Assembly: GCF_002160065.1 (NCBI RefSeq)
Contig: NZ_NFJW01000003.1
Location: 124,001 to 188,000 of the forward strand
Source of the DNA: Collinsella sp. An2
GTDB taxonomy: Bacteria; Actinomycetota; Coriobacteriia; Coriobacteriales; Coriobacteriaceae
Length of the DNA: 64,000 nt
Reading direction: 5' to 3'
The position numbers and the translations under genes are program-made. A model generated the notes under the pieces. The model saw only the letters and a list, made by a program, of their open reading frames with translations. It searched no databases and was not told the origin of the DNA. Of the stretch, positions 8,037-17,091 are shown piece by piece; position 1 is the stretch's first letter, and the number at the start of each line of letters is the position of its first letter.

Positions 8037-9850
8037 TGCCGGGTCCCATGGGTCGCGGTCCCGCTTCCGAGCGGGCCAAGGATTTCAAAGGCACGATTAA
8101 AAAGCTCGTCATCTACATCGCTCACGAGCGCATCGCGCTCATCGTGGCAATAGCCTGCGCCATCGGCTCGGTCGTCTTCAACGTTATGGGGCCGAAGGTG
8201 CTCGGCCAGGCGACCACGGAGCTCTTCAACGGCATCTCTGCGAAGATCATGGGGACGGGCTCGATCGACTTCGGGAAGATCGGCACGATTCTCGCCACGC
8301 TGCTGTGCCTCTACATAACTGCCGCCGCGCTCAACTTCGTGCAGGGCTGGCTTATGACGGGCATCACCCAGCGCGTGTGCTATCGCATGCGCAAAGAGAT
8401 CATCGAGAAGATCGACCGCATGCCGCTGAGCTACTTCGAGACCAACTCCGTGGGTGACGTCTTGAGCCGTGTCACCAACGACGTCGATACGCTCGGCCAG
8501 TCGCTCAACCAGAGCGTCACGCAGCTCATCACCTCGGTGACGCAGATCATCGGCGTGACGGTCATGATGCTTTCGGTGTCGGTGGTGCTGGCGGGTGTGA
8601 CCTTTCTCACCATCCCCGTGTCGCTCATCCTCGTCGTGATCGTGGTGCGCTCCTCCCAGCGGTACTTCCGTCAACAGCAGGCCCTGCTGGGCCGCGTCGA
8701 CGGCATCATCGAGGAGAGCTTCTCGGGCCAGAACGTCATCAAGGTGTTCAACCGCGAGCAGCGCGCCGTGGCCGACTTCGACGTCGACAACGCACGTCTC
8801 TATGATTCCGGCTGGAGGTCTCAGTTCTTCAGCGGCCTCATGCAGCCGATCATGAACTTCGTGGCCAACCTCGCCTACGTCGCGGTGGTGTCCATCGGCG
8901 CCTTCTTGGCCGTTGCCGGCACCATCAATCTGGGCGATATCCAGGCATTCATGCAGTACGTGCGCAACTTCACCCAGCCCATCACGCAGCTGTCGCAGGT
9001 TTCCAACATGCTGCAGATGCTTTCGGCGGCGGCCGAGCGCGTCTTCGAGTTCTTGGACGAGGACGAGGAGAGCGCCGATGCCGTGACGCCTGAGCTTCCG
9101 CGCTGCCGAGGCGAGGTGACCTTTGACCACGTGCGCTTCGGCTACGTTCCCAACAAGACCATCATCCATGACTTCAGCTGCAAGGTGCAGCCGGGCCAGA
9201 CGGTGGCTATCGTTGGACCCACGGGTGCGGGCAAGACCACGCTCATGAAGCTGCTCATGCGCTTCTACGACGTGAATGCCGGCTCCATCAGCGTGGACGG
9301 TGTGGACCTGCGCGATTACGCTCGAGACGACCTGCGCAAGAACTTCGCGATGGTGCTTCAGGACACCTGGCTCTTCAAGGGGTCGATCTTGGAGAACATT
9401 CGCTACGGGCGCGAGGACGCTTCCGACGACGAGGTGCACGCCGCAGCCCGCGCGGCGCTTGCGGACCACTTCATTCGCACGCTGCCCGGCGGCTATGACT
9501 TCGAGCTCAACGAGGACGCCTCGAACGTTTCTCAGGGCCAAAAGCAGCTGCTCACCATCGCGCGCGCGTTCATCGCCGACCGCCCGATCCTCATTCTGGA
9601 CGAGGCGACCTCGAACGTTGACACGCGCACCGAGGAGCGCATCCAGCGCGCCATGGACGCCCTCATGCAGGGGCGTACGAGTTTCGTTATCGCCCATCGA
9701 CTCTCGACCATTCGCAACGCCGATGTGATCTTGGTGCTGCGCGATGGTGATATCGTTGAGTCCGGCACACATGACGAGCTGCTGGCAGCAGGCGGCTTCT
9801 ACGCGGAGCTCTATAACTCCCAGTTTGCAGAGGGTCCTGCCGAGGAGTAG
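8036..9850 (+). CDS. Heterodimeric ABC exporter, catalytic subunit
   Basis: A 604-residue half-transporter, with six membrane helices (about 30-340) then the ATPase domain. Walker A GPTGAGKTT (about 394-402), Walker B LILDEATSN with the catalytic Glu, and the switch His in AHRLST are all intact. The ABC signature is altered to VSQGQ. This is the mirror image of the upstream protein, so the pair has one full catalytic site (this Walker A/B plus the partner's VSGGQ) and one dead site. Its ATG overlaps the upstream TGA (TGATG), which implies translational coupling and equal production. No regulator gene is adjacent. Confidence 0.9.
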   Translation: MPGPMGRGPASERAKDFKGTIKKLVIYIAHERIALIVAIACAIGSVVFNVMGPKVLGQATTELFNGISAKIMGTGSIDFGKIGTILATLLCLYITAAALNFVQGWLMTGITQRVCYRMRKEIIEKIDRMPLSYFETNSVGDVLSRVTNDVDTLGQSLNQSVTQLITSVTQIIGVTVMMLSVSVVLAGVTFLTIPVSLILVVIVVRSSQRYFRQQQALLGRVDGIIEESFSGQNVIKVFNREQRAVADFDVDNARLYDSGWRSQFFSGLMQPIMNFVANLAYVAVVSIGAFLAVAGTINLGDIQAFMQYVRNFTQPITQLSQVSNMLQMLSAAAERVFEFLDEDEESADAVTPELPRCRGEVTFDHVRFGYVPNKTIIHDFSCKVQPGQTVAIVGPTGAGKTTLMKLLMRFYDVNAGSISVDGVDLRDYARDDLRKNFAMVLQDTWLFKGSILENIRYGREDASDDEVHAAARAALADHFIRTLPGGYDFELNEDASNVSQGQKQLLTIARAFIADRPILILDEATSNVDTRTEERIQRAMDALMQGRTSFVIAHRLSTIRNADVILVLRDGDIVESGTHDELLAAGGFYAELYNSQFAEGPAEE

Positions 9851-9863
9851 AGATACGAGGTTC

Positions 9864-9889
9864 CGGCGCGGGCCTTTGGGTCCGCGCCG
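9864..9889 (+). terminator. Possible terminator after the ABC exporter
   Basis: A GC-rich near-perfect hairpin CGGCGCGGGCC / GGTCCGCGCCG begins 14 bp after the exporter stop codon. No T run follows, so intrinsic termination is uncertain. The rest of the 230-bp gap before the next gene shows nothing clear. Confidence 0.4.
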
Positions 9890-10084
9890 ACGTGTCTGTG
9901 GGCATGTTTCTCGCGGGCGTCCCGCGGCGTCGACGCGGCGCTCTTCCTGCGGTATGTACGTCTCGTCCTGACTGCGCGGGCACCCGATTTCGTCTGCAGG
10001 GTTTCCCAGCTCGTAGTAAAATGCGAAGAATCACACTTCCTTGCACGATGGATGCGGACGTGCGCATCTCGAAAGGAGATTCCT

Positions 10085-10441
10085 GTGTCCCAGACAGTAT
10101 CCGGAAGCCTTAGCGTTTCGAACGATGTCATCGCCGACATCGCCGGCTACGCGGCGATGTCTTGCTACGGCGTGGTCGGCATGGCCGAGCAGCTGCAGGG
10201 CGCCGAGAGCGTGCGCCTGCTTGCCGGCCAGCGCCTGCGCAAGGGCGTGCTGGTCTCCAGCGCCGAGGACGGCCTCAAGGTCGACCTCCATGTGGTGCTC
10301 GAGAACGGCGTCAACATGAAGTCCGTCTGCGAGAACCTGGCGAGCGCGGTTACGTTCACCCTTCAGGAGATCGCCGAGATCGATCCTGCAAAGCTTAAGA
10401 TCGGCATCCATGTCGATGCCCTCAAGAGCCGCATGTACTAA
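10085..10441 (+). CDS. Asp23/Gls24-family envelope stress protein
   Basis: A 118-residue Asp23 (DUF322) protein with the typical ISNDVIADIAGYAAMSCYGVVGM-type opening (here SVSNDVIADIAGYAAMS). The GTG at 10085 is chosen because AAAGGAGA sits 5 bases upstream; an in-frame ATG at 10052 has no such site. The small YloU-like form almost always precedes a DAK2 (YloV) gene, as here (30 bp gap). Family members associate with the cytoplasmic face of the membrane and have been linked to alkaline and envelope stress; the exact role of this short form is not known. Confidence 0.88.
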   Translation: MSQTVSGSLSVSNDVIADIAGYAAMSCYGVVGMAEQLQGAESVRLLAGQRLRKGVLVSSAEDGLKVDLHVVLENGVNMKSVCENLASAVTFTLQEIAEIDPAKLKIGIHVDALKSRMY

Positions 10442-10471
10442 GCGCTCACTAGGAGTTGGAGATTCACGCCG

Positions 10472-12142
10472 ATGATTGCGAAGACCATTCGAACCTGCTT
10501 TCCCATCGCCGCCGCTGCGGTTTCTGACAAATCCGAGGAGATCAACAAGCTCAATGTCTTCCCGGTTCCCGATGGCGACACCGGAACCAACATGTCGCTC
10601 ACCCTGGGCTCGGTGGTAAAGGAGCTTGCCGCCCTGCCCGCCGACGCGGACATGGAGGCCATCGCCGCCGCGATCACCCACGGCTCGCTCATGGGCGCCC
10701 GTGGCAACTCGGGCGTCATCACCTCGCAGATTCTTCGCGGCGCTGCCGAGGGTTTGGTGGGTGCCGAAGATCCCATCACCTCTGCCGATATCGCAGCTGC
10801 GCTGCGCAATGCCGTCAAGGTCGCCTTCAAGGCGGTCCGCAAGCCTGTCGAGGGCACCATCCTCACTGTGCTGCGCGACATCTCGACGCGCGCCGACGCC
10901 TGCGCGAAGGCGAAGGACTCCTACGAGGACACGCTCGACGCCATCGTGGTCGAGGCGTACGAGTCGGTTGCCCGCACGCCCGATCTGCTGCCGGTGCTCA
11001 AGGAGAACGGCGTCGTGGACTCCGGTGCGTTCGGCTTCGCGATCTTCCTCGAGAACTTCGTGGCGGCCGCGCTTGGCCGCACCACGGCGGTCGCCGAAAT
11101 CTCGACCACCTTCGATGCGTCTGCCGACTCTGCTCGCGAGAACGCGCTCGACCGGGTCAAGATCGAGGCCAACGACGACTGGGAGGGCTCGGAGTATCGC
11201 TATTGCAACGAGTTCCTCTTCAAGGCCGACGCTCCGTTCGATGAGGACGAGTGCCTGCAGTTCCTTGCCTCCATGGGCGATTGCGAGCTGCTGGTGGGCG
11301 CCTACCCCGACTACAAGGTCCACGTGCACTCCAACACGCCGAACCTTGTGCTCGAGCACATGCTGAAGCTCGGCCAGATCTACGAGGTCTTCATCCACAA
11401 CATGGACATGGAGTCCCGCGAGCGCACCGCGAAGATCCACGAGGACCAGGACGCCGGGGCGCCCGCTGAGCCGCCCAAGCCCCTTGGTTACGTTGCCGTC
11501 GCTGCCGGCTCGGGCGAGGCCGAGATCCTGACCTCTCTGGGCGTCGACGTGGTGGTGTCGGGTGGCCAGACCATGAATCCCTCTACCGCCGACCTGCTCG
11601 ATGCGGTTTCCAAGGTCAACGCCGAGGCCGTGATCATCCTTCCCGACAACGGCAATATTCGCATGGCCGCTGAGGCCGCGGCATCCGCCTGCACCGACAA
11701 GAAGGTCGCCGTGGTTCCCACCAAGACCGTTCCGCAGGCATTCTCGGCGCTCTTTGCCGTGCTTCCCGATTCCACGCTCGAAGACGCCGTCGAGGCTATG
11801 ACCGAGGCTGCCGCCGAGGTCCGCGACGGCGAGATCACGACCGCCGTGCGCGATTCCGCTGCCTCCGACGGGACGCCCATCCATGCGGGCGACGTCATGG
11901 GCATCATCAATGACTCGATCGACGTGGTGGGCTCCGACGTCAAGCAGGTCACGCTCGACTGCATCAATCGCATGCAGGAGGACGAGGAGGGCGATTCGCT
12001 CACCATTCTGGCGGGCTCTGACCTGTCCGATGAGGACTTTGAGGACCTGCTCGCTGCTATCGAGGAGGCTCAGCCCGACCTGGAGATCGACTCCCACCGT
12101 GGCGAGCAGCCGCTCTATCCGGTCATCTTCTCGATCGAGTAG
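10472..12142 (+). CDS. DAK2-domain fatty acid kinase-like protein (YloV/FakA type)
   Basis: A 556-residue protein with the hallmark NVFPVPDGDTGTNM (about 29-42), where the Asp residues bind Mg-ATP, followed by GSLMGARGNSG (about 71-81). The N-terminal DAK2 kinase domain covers about 1-200, and the rest is a DegV-like/DAK1-like regulatory region. FakA proteins phosphorylate fatty acids presented by a FakB (DegV) carrier, feeding PlsX/PlsY phospholipid synthesis; plsX is 6.5 kb downstream. The Asp23-YloV-RecG order is widely conserved in Gram-positive bacteria. No FakB gene is in the window, so the substrate assignment is by family only. Confidence 0.85.
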   Translation: MIAKTIRTCFPIAAAAVSDKSEEINKLNVFPVPDGDTGTNMSLTLGSVVKELAALPADADMEAIAAAITHGSLMGARGNSGVITSQILRGAAEGLVGAEDPITSADIAAALRNAVKVAFKAVRKPVEGTILTVLRDISTRADACAKAKDSYEDTLDAIVVEAYESVARTPDLLPVLKENGVVDSGAFGFAIFLENFVAAALGRTTAVAEISTTFDASADSARENALDRVKIEANDDWEGSEYRYCNEFLFKADAPFDEDECLQFLASMGDCELLVGAYPDYKVHVHSNTPNLVLEHMLKLGQIYEVFIHNMDMESRERTAKIHEDQDAGAPAEPPKPLGYVAVAAGSGEAEILTSLGVDVVVSGGQTMNPSTADLLDAVSKVNAEAVIILPDNGNIRMAAEAAASACTDKKVAVVPTKTVPQAFSALFAVLPDSTLEDAVEAMTEAAAEVRDGEITTAVRDSAASDGTPIHAGDVMGIINDSIDVVGSDVKQVTLDCINRMQEDEEGDSLTILAGSDLSDEDFEDLLAAIEEAQPDLEIDSHRGEQPLYPVIFSIE

Positions 12143-12144
12143 CC

Positions 12145-14328
12145 GTGCCCGCACCGACGCGCATTCCCTCGGTGCCTCCTGTGTCCGACCGCCTGCTGCG
12201 TACGACAGCGCTTGGCGAGGACGTGGGGCGGCTTAAATATGTTTCTGGTGCACGTGAGGAGGCCCTTCACCGTCTCGGCTTGAATACGGTGGAGGACCTC
12301 CTCCTTCATATCCCGCGCCGCTATCTGGATTTCACGCATGCCTACAGCATCGAGCAGGCTCCGCTCGGCGAGGTCTGCACCATCGTCGCGACGGTCGATC
12401 GCGTGACGCTCAAGCACCCGCGGCCGCGCCTGTCGGTGGTCGAGGTGTCGCTCGTGGACGATACGGGCGTGCTGCAGCTTGCCTTCTTCAAGCAGCCGTG
12501 GCTGGCAAAGCAGCTGTCGCGGGGCGACAGGTTGGCTGTTCAGGGAAAGGTCGAGTTTTCCTACGGCTTCAAGCAGATGTCATCGCCGCATTACGAGCGC
12601 CTGGACGAACGGGCGGGTGCGGGCGGCATGATTCCCGTCCACGGGGTCTGCGAGGGCGTCTCCGTCGCCTGGATGCGTCGCATCGTATCCGGTGCGTTGG
12701 AGCGCGTGGGAGACTTTGCCGACCACCTACCCGCGCGCCTGCGTGCACGCCGCGGCGTCATGAGCGCTTCGCGGGCTCTGCGCGCCATACACTTTCCCCG
12801 ATCACAAGCCGAGCGGGAACAGGCTCGGCAGCGCCTTGCCTACGACGAGCTGCTCCACCTGCAGCTCGCGTTGCGCCTGCGCAACGATGCGAATCTGCTC
12901 GACGTGACGCCCTATGCGCACACGCCCGGCGCGCATGTGGAGGCCTTTCGCCATGCGCTGCCCTATACGTTGACCGACGAGCAGGATGCGGCCGTCGCCG
13001 ATATCCTCCGCGACATGCAGGATGGCTCGCACGTCATGAATCGGCTGCTGCTGGGTGACGTCGGCACCGGCAAGACCGCCGTTGCGTGCTTTGGGCTCGC
13101 CGCCGTCGCAGACAGCGGCTCTCAGGGGTGCGTGATGGCGCCGACGAGCGTGCTTGCGCAGCAGTATGCGCACAAGAGCGGGCCGCTTCTGGAGCGCGCC
13201 GGCGTATCCTGGGCGCTGCTGACCGGGGCCACCCCCGCCGCCGAGCGGGCAGACATCGTGCAGCGCTTGGCCACAGGCGAGCTCCAGGTGCTCTTCGGCA
13301 CCCATGCCGTGCTTTCAGAGGATGTCGTCTTCCGGCGTCTGTCGCTCGTGGTTATCGACGAACAGCATCGCTTCGGCGTGGGGCAGCGCAACGCCCTGCG
13401 TGCCAAGGGCCCGGGCGCCGATTTGCTGGTCATGACTGCGACGCCCATTCCGCGTACGTTGGCGCTTTCGGTCTATGGGGACCTTGACGTGAGCATCATC
13501 CGCAACCGTCCCGTGGCCGGTGCGGGCGTCGAGACGAAGGTGCTCACCGAGGCGAACCGCGACATCGCCTACGGGGCGATACGCGACGCCGTCTCGGTTG
13601 GCAAGCGGGCCTACGTCATCTGCCCCATGGTCGAGCCGACCGACCATCCCGACGAGCTCGATGACGTACCTGGGCTCGACCTTGATGAGGATGGCCGCCC
13701 GCGCCCCGTGCATCTCCATAACGTGGTCGAGGAGGCCGAACGGCTGCGCATCACGTTCAAAGAGGCCCACGTCGGGATCCTGCACGGCCGCATGTCTGCG
13801 CGTGAAAAGGACGAGGCCATCGCTGCGTTTCGGTCGGGCGAGATCGATATTCTCGTGTCCACGACGGTGGTCGAGGTGGGTGTCGACGTGCCGGCGGCGA
13901 CGGTCATGGTCATCGAGGACGGCGAGCGCTTTGGTCTGGCGACCCTGCATCAGCTGCGAGGGCGCGTAGGCCGCGGCGGCGACAAGGGCACGTGCTTCGT
14001 CATGACGCATGCGACGTCCGGCGGCAGGCGAGGGCCTGCCCAGGAGCGCCTCGAGGCCTTGGAGCGCACGCAGGACGGCTTCGCGCTTGCCGAGATGGAC
14101 CTGCGCCTTCGCCATGAGGGTGAGATCTTGGGCCTGCGCCAGCATGGCGGGGTCTCGCTACGCTTCGTGGACCTCGATGCGGACGTCGAGCTCATCGAGG
14201 CCGCCCACGAGGACGCAAACGAGCTTTTGCGCTATGCTTCCACATTGCAATCGATGGCCACCTTGCCGCTTCGGCAGGAGGTCATCAGACGATACGGCGA
14301 CGTGTTCAAAGAGGTGAGCGGCGGATGA
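12145..14328 (+). CDS. recG: ATP-dependent DNA helicase RecG
   Basis: A 727-residue RecG with an N-terminal wedge/OB domain (about 1-250) and two helicase lobes. Visible motifs are LGDVGTGKTAVA (Walker A, about 303-314), MAPTSVLAQQ, DEQHRFGVGQR (motif II), MTATPIPRTLAL (III), GRMSAREKDE, VEVGVDVP (V) and QLRGRVGRGG (VI). It remodels stalled replication forks and Holliday junctions. The GTG start lies 2 bases after the previous stop with no clear ribosome site, so it is probably translationally coupled; a downstream GTG at 12172 is an alternative. Confidence 0.95.
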   Translation: MPAPTRIPSVPPVSDRLLRTTALGEDVGRLKYVSGAREEALHRLGLNTVEDLLLHIPRRYLDFTHAYSIEQAPLGEVCTIVATVDRVTLKHPRPRLSVVEVSLVDDTGVLQLAFFKQPWLAKQLSRGDRLAVQGKVEFSYGFKQMSSPHYERLDERAGAGGMIPVHGVCEGVSVAWMRRIVSGALERVGDFADHLPARLRARRGVMSASRALRAIHFPRSQAEREQARQRLAYDELLHLQLALRLRNDANLLDVTPYAHTPGAHVEAFRHALPYTLTDEQDAAVADILRDMQDGSHVMNRLLLGDVGTGKTAVACFGLAAVADSGSQGCVMAPTSVLAQQYAHKSGPLLERAGVSWALLTGATPAAERADIVQRLATGELQVLFGTHAVLSEDVVFRRLSLVVIDEQHRFGVGQRNALRAKGPGADLLVMTATPIPRTLALSVYGDLDVSIIRNRPVAGAGVETKVLTEANRDIAYGAIRDAVSVGKRAYVICPMVEPTDHPDELDDVPGLDLDEDGRPRPVHLHNVVEEAERLRITFKEAHVGILHGRMSAREKDEAIAAFRSGEIDILVSTTVVEVGVDVPAATVMVIEDGERFGLATLHQLRGRVGRGGDKGTCFVMTHATSGGRRGPAQERLEALERTQDGFALAEMDLRLRHEGEILGLRQHGGVSLRFVDLDADVELIEAAHEDANELLRYASTLQSMATLPLRQEVIRRYGDVFKEVSGG

Positions 14329-14897
14329 GGGTTGTCGGCGGCGCATGGCGCGGCAGAAAGATCGGGGAGCCCCAAGGTCTGGAGACCACCAGGCCCACGA
14401 CCGATCGGGTGCGCGAGGCCTGTGCGTCCATGGTTGACGCGGCTCTGCCCGACGGCATCGAGGGCATCTCGGTGCTCGATGCCTTCGCCGGCTCGGGCGC
14501 CATGGGAATCGAGATGCTCTCGCGCGGGGCACAGACGACCACCTTCTTCGAGATCGATCGCAAAGCGGCAGCGCTCGTGCGACGCAATGTCGAGGGGCTC
14601 TGCGCCGATCGCCGCCGCTTCAAGGTCGTGGTCGGCGACGTCCTTGCCTCCGCCTCACGCGGCCGGGTTCCTGGCGCCCCCTTCGACCTGGTGGTGCTCG
14701 ACCCTCCCTATGCCTTCGGTGCCGTTCCGGTCGAACAGCTGCTTCAGGACCTTGTCGCCCACGGGCTGTTGGCGTCTGGCTGCCTTGCCCTTCACGAGCA
14801 TGACGCCGCCGCTCCTGGAGCGCGTCCCGAGGGCTTCGAGGTGGTGCGCGAGAAGCGCTACGGCAAGATCGCCGTCGACCTGTTGCGGCTCGCGTAG
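14325..14897 (+). CDS. rsmD: 16S rRNA (guanine966-N2)-methyltransferase
   Basis: A 190-residue RsmD. It starts MRVVGGAWRGRKI, carries the RPTTDRVREA signature, the SAM-binding VLDAFAGSGAMGIE loop (about 48-61) and the catalytic VLDPPY motif (about 124-129). It methylates G966 of 16S rRNA during 30S assembly. The ATG overlaps the recG stop (ATGA). RsmD and CoaD genes are neighbours in many bacteria; here an IS110 element has been inserted between them. Confidence 0.95.
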   Translation: MRVVGGAWRGRKIGEPQGLETTRPTTDRVREACASMVDAALPDGIEGISVLDAFAGSGAMGIEMLSRGAQTTTFFEIDRKAAALVRRNVEGLCADRRRFKVVVGDVLASASRGRVPGAPFDLVVLDPPYAFGAVPVEQLLQDLVAHGLLASGCLALHEHDAAAPGARPEGFEVVREKRYGKIAVDLLRLA

Positions 14898-14980
14898 CAC
14901 CTTCGGCCCATTCACGGCGACCGTCCTAAGAACTTAAAGGAGACCAGCTATATGAAGTCAAGACTTAAAGAGTGACTTTT

Positions 14981-16237
14981 TCACTGATCGTTTGTTGGCA
15001 ACGTTGTCCTTTGAGAGTCGGATATCGAATGCTTTGCAAGATCCTTCCCGGATAGGTTGGGATCGTAAGGAACCTGGTCGCGAAGCACGGCGAAGATGAT
15101 GTGGCACATCTTCCTCGCCACCGCGGTGACGGCTACACGGTATTTCTTGCCTTCTTTCATCTTCTTGAGGTAGAACGCATGGAGGGCCGGGTCGTGCTGG
15201 CAGGCCCTGCCGGCGGCAAGCCAGACGGCGCGCCTCAGATACGCCGAGCCGCGCTTGGTGATGGGCCCGCCGCCGCTGTCGAACATGCCGGATTGGTTCA
15301 CGCTCGAGTTGAGGCCGGCATAGCTCACCAGCGATGCGGCGTTGCGGAACCGCGAGATGTCGCCGATCTCCGCCACGATCTGGGCGCCCGTGGTGTACGA
15401 GATGCCGGGTATGGTGAGGATGAGGGGCTCCAGGGCGTCCAGGAGCCTTTTGATGCGCTGCTCCGTCTTGGCGCATTCCGCGTCCAGGAAGTCCATCTGC
15501 CGGACGAGGGACTTTATTTTGAAGGACGCCGCGTCGGCGCCGAGCGTGATGCCCACCGACGTCCTGGCGAGCTCTTTGAGCTCTTTGGCCTTTGCGACGA
15601 CGCCCCGGCGCCCGCGCGACGCCTCGGAGAGGTCGTGCTCCAGGGACGCGAGGTGGCGTCGTCTGAGCTCGCGGGGAAGCGCGCTCTTGGCAAGGACGGC
15701 GCGGCTGCTCGAGCCGAACAGGTTGCTCTTCCCCCACAGCCCGACATACTCGGGGAAGTAGGAGTCCAGCAGGCAGACGCACTGCGTCTTCACCTCGGCG
15801 AGCTCCGCCTTCAGGGACTGCTGGTAGCGCGTGAGCGTTCTCAGCGACTGCACCTCGTCGGTGGCGAGCCTCGTCTCGTCGTACTGCCCGATGCGCAGCG
15901 TCTCCGCGATGAGCCCGGCGTCCATGCGGTCGTTCTTCACGCGCGCGAGCCCCTTGAACTTGCGCACCGCGCACACCTGCATCGGGTCGATGACGCAGAC
16001 CGCGTACCCCTCGCGGACAAGGTGGGTATAGAGCGCCATCCAGTAGTGGCCGGTGGCCTCCATGCCGACGATGACGTCCTGCGGGGCCTCGGCAACCCCC
16101 TCGAGCCAGGCGGCGCACCTCTCGAAGCCCGCGAGGTCGTTTTTGAAGCCCATGGATTTGCAGATACGTTCGCCATGCTCGTCAACGGCATCGATAACGT
16201 GGTCCATCTTGGCGATGTCCACACCAGCGTAGATCAT
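14981..16237 (-). CDS. IS110-family DEDD transposase/recombinase
   Basis: A 418-residue recombinase. The RuvC-like N-terminal domain has Asp7 (GVDIAK), Glu60 (GMEATGHYW), Asp103 and Asp106 (KNDRMDAG): the complete DEDD set. A coiled coil spans about 125-210. The C-terminal Transposase_20 domain has the TIPGISYTTGAQIVAEIGD helix-hairpin-helix (about 275-293) and the nucleophile Ser331 in KRGSAYLRR. Known relatives use an element-encoded bridge RNA to choose donor and target DNA. All catalytic residues are present and the frame is intact, so the element could be active. The start is fixed by Asp7, which must lie close to the N terminus. Confidence 0.93.
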   Translation of the reverse strand: MIYAGVDIAKMDHVIDAVDEHGERICKSMGFKNDLAGFERCAAWLEGVAEAPQDVIVGMEATGHYWMALYTHLVREGYAVCVIDPMQVCAVRKFKGLARVKNDRMDAGLIAETLRIGQYDETRLATDEVQSLRTLTRYQQSLKAELAEVKTQCVCLLDSYFPEYVGLWGKSNLFGSSSRAVLAKSALPRELRRRHLASLEHDLSEASRGRRGVVAKAKELKELARTSVGITLGADAASFKIKSLVRQMDFLDAECAKTEQRIKRLLDALEPLILTIPGISYTTGAQIVAEIGDISRFRNAASLVSYAGLNSSVNQSGMFDSGGGPITKRGSAYLRRAVWLAAGRACQHDPALHAFYLKKMKEGKKYRVAVTAVARKMCHIIFAVLRDQVPYDPNLSGKDLAKHSISDSQRTTLPTNDQ

Positions 16238-16260
16238 CCGCGCCGCCCCCTCTCCCTGCA

Positions 16261-16438
16261 GCAGGCGAGCGGCCTGCCTCGTATCACCCAGGGCCGCAAC
16301 CTCCTACAAGAGATCCGAGGTGAACGAGGACCGTTCCCTCATCCAGCTTATCCGCGGACGCACCCGGGTGGGGCAGGATGTCACCCTCCTTAACGAGATA
16401 GCCTCTGCTTCTCAACGATTATGTCGACATCCCTGCCC
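16261..16438 (-). ncRNA. Candidate IS110 bridge (guide) RNA region
   Basis: In the noncoding leader of the transposase, read on the minus strand, GGGCAGGGATGTC (16438-16426) pairs with GACATCCTGCCC (16382-16371) through one bulge around an open loop of about 43 nt. Nearer the transposase a second hairpin, GCAGGC-CGCTC-GCCTGC, lies at 16277-16261. A stem closing a large internal loop just before the recombinase start is what is known for bridge RNAs. Limits and loop assignments are inference. Confidence 0.5.
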
Positions 16439-16512
16439 GCCAGATTCTGCATTGCATCAAAGCATCCGATATCCGGCTCTTAAATGCAACAACTTAAAGA
16501 TAGGAGACGATC

Positions 16513-17028
16513 ATGGCAACAGTCTTGCCAGACCAGCATATCGATCACGTCTTGGTGCCTGGCACCTTTGACCCCATCACCTTTGGCCACATCGACGTCG
16601 TGCGGCGCGCCAGGAGGCTTTTCCCTCACGTGACCGTTGCCGTGGCCGAGTCGCTGGGGAAAAACGGCACCGGCCCCACCTTCTCGCTTCAAGACCGTGT
16701 GTCGCTCGCCACGACGGCGCTTGCGGGCATCGACGGCGTTGAGGTGCGACCGTTTACCGGCCTGCTCGTGGATTTCGCCCACGAGGTGGGGGCGGGTGCT
16801 GTCGTAAAGGGTCTGCGGGCTATGACGGACTTCGAGTACGAACTTCAGCAGGCAGACCTCAACTATCGGCTAGACCCCGAGGTCGAGTCCATCTTCGTCA
16901 TGAGCTCCCCTCAATACGGCTATCTATCGTCTTCGGTGGTGCGCCAGATCGCCTCGTTTGGCGGCGACGTTTCGGAGTTCGTGCCCGACAATGTGGTGAA
17001 GGCCCTCAAAGAACGGTTTGCATGCTAA
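16513..17028 (+). CDS. coaD: Phosphopantetheine adenylyltransferase
   Basis: A 171-residue CoaD with the nucleotidyltransferase motif GTFDPITFGH (about 17-26, the T/HxGH ATP site) and the C-terminal YLSSSVVRQIASFGGDVS signature. It transfers AMP from ATP to 4'-phosphopantetheine, the penultimate step of CoA synthesis, in the cytoplasm. Ribosome site AGGAGA is 5 bases before the ATG. The IS110 element ends only about 15-20 bp upstream, so coaD has lost read-through from recG-rsmD unless the element supplies a promoter. An N-terminal extension of about 8 residues precedes the usual start. Confidence 0.94.
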   Translation: MATVLPDQHIDHVLVPGTFDPITFGHIDVVRRARRLFPHVTVAVAESLGKNGTGPTFSLQDRVSLATTALAGIDGVEVRPFTGLLVDFAHEVGAGAVVKGLRAMTDFEYELQQADLNYRLDPEVESIFVMSSPQYGYLSSSVVRQIASFGGDVSEFVPDNVVKALKERFAC

Positions 17029-17091
17029 AAGGTGTAATGTGGTATGTGGTACCATGACGTGATGAGATATAACCGTTGAAAGGAGACCGGG

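Larger units (their letters stand above)
14931..16499 (-). mobile_element. IS110-family insertion element
   Basis: The element is oriented on the minus strand between rsmD and coaD. It carries one DEDD transposase gene and a noncoding leader of about 255 bp on the right, where IS110 members encode their guide (bridge/seek) RNA. There are no terminal inverted repeats, as expected for the family. The same 9-mer AACTTAAAG occurs at 14931-14939 and 16491-16499, with a variant at 14962-14970, so the true ends lie at or within these. The limits given here are outer bounds. Confidence 0.75.
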
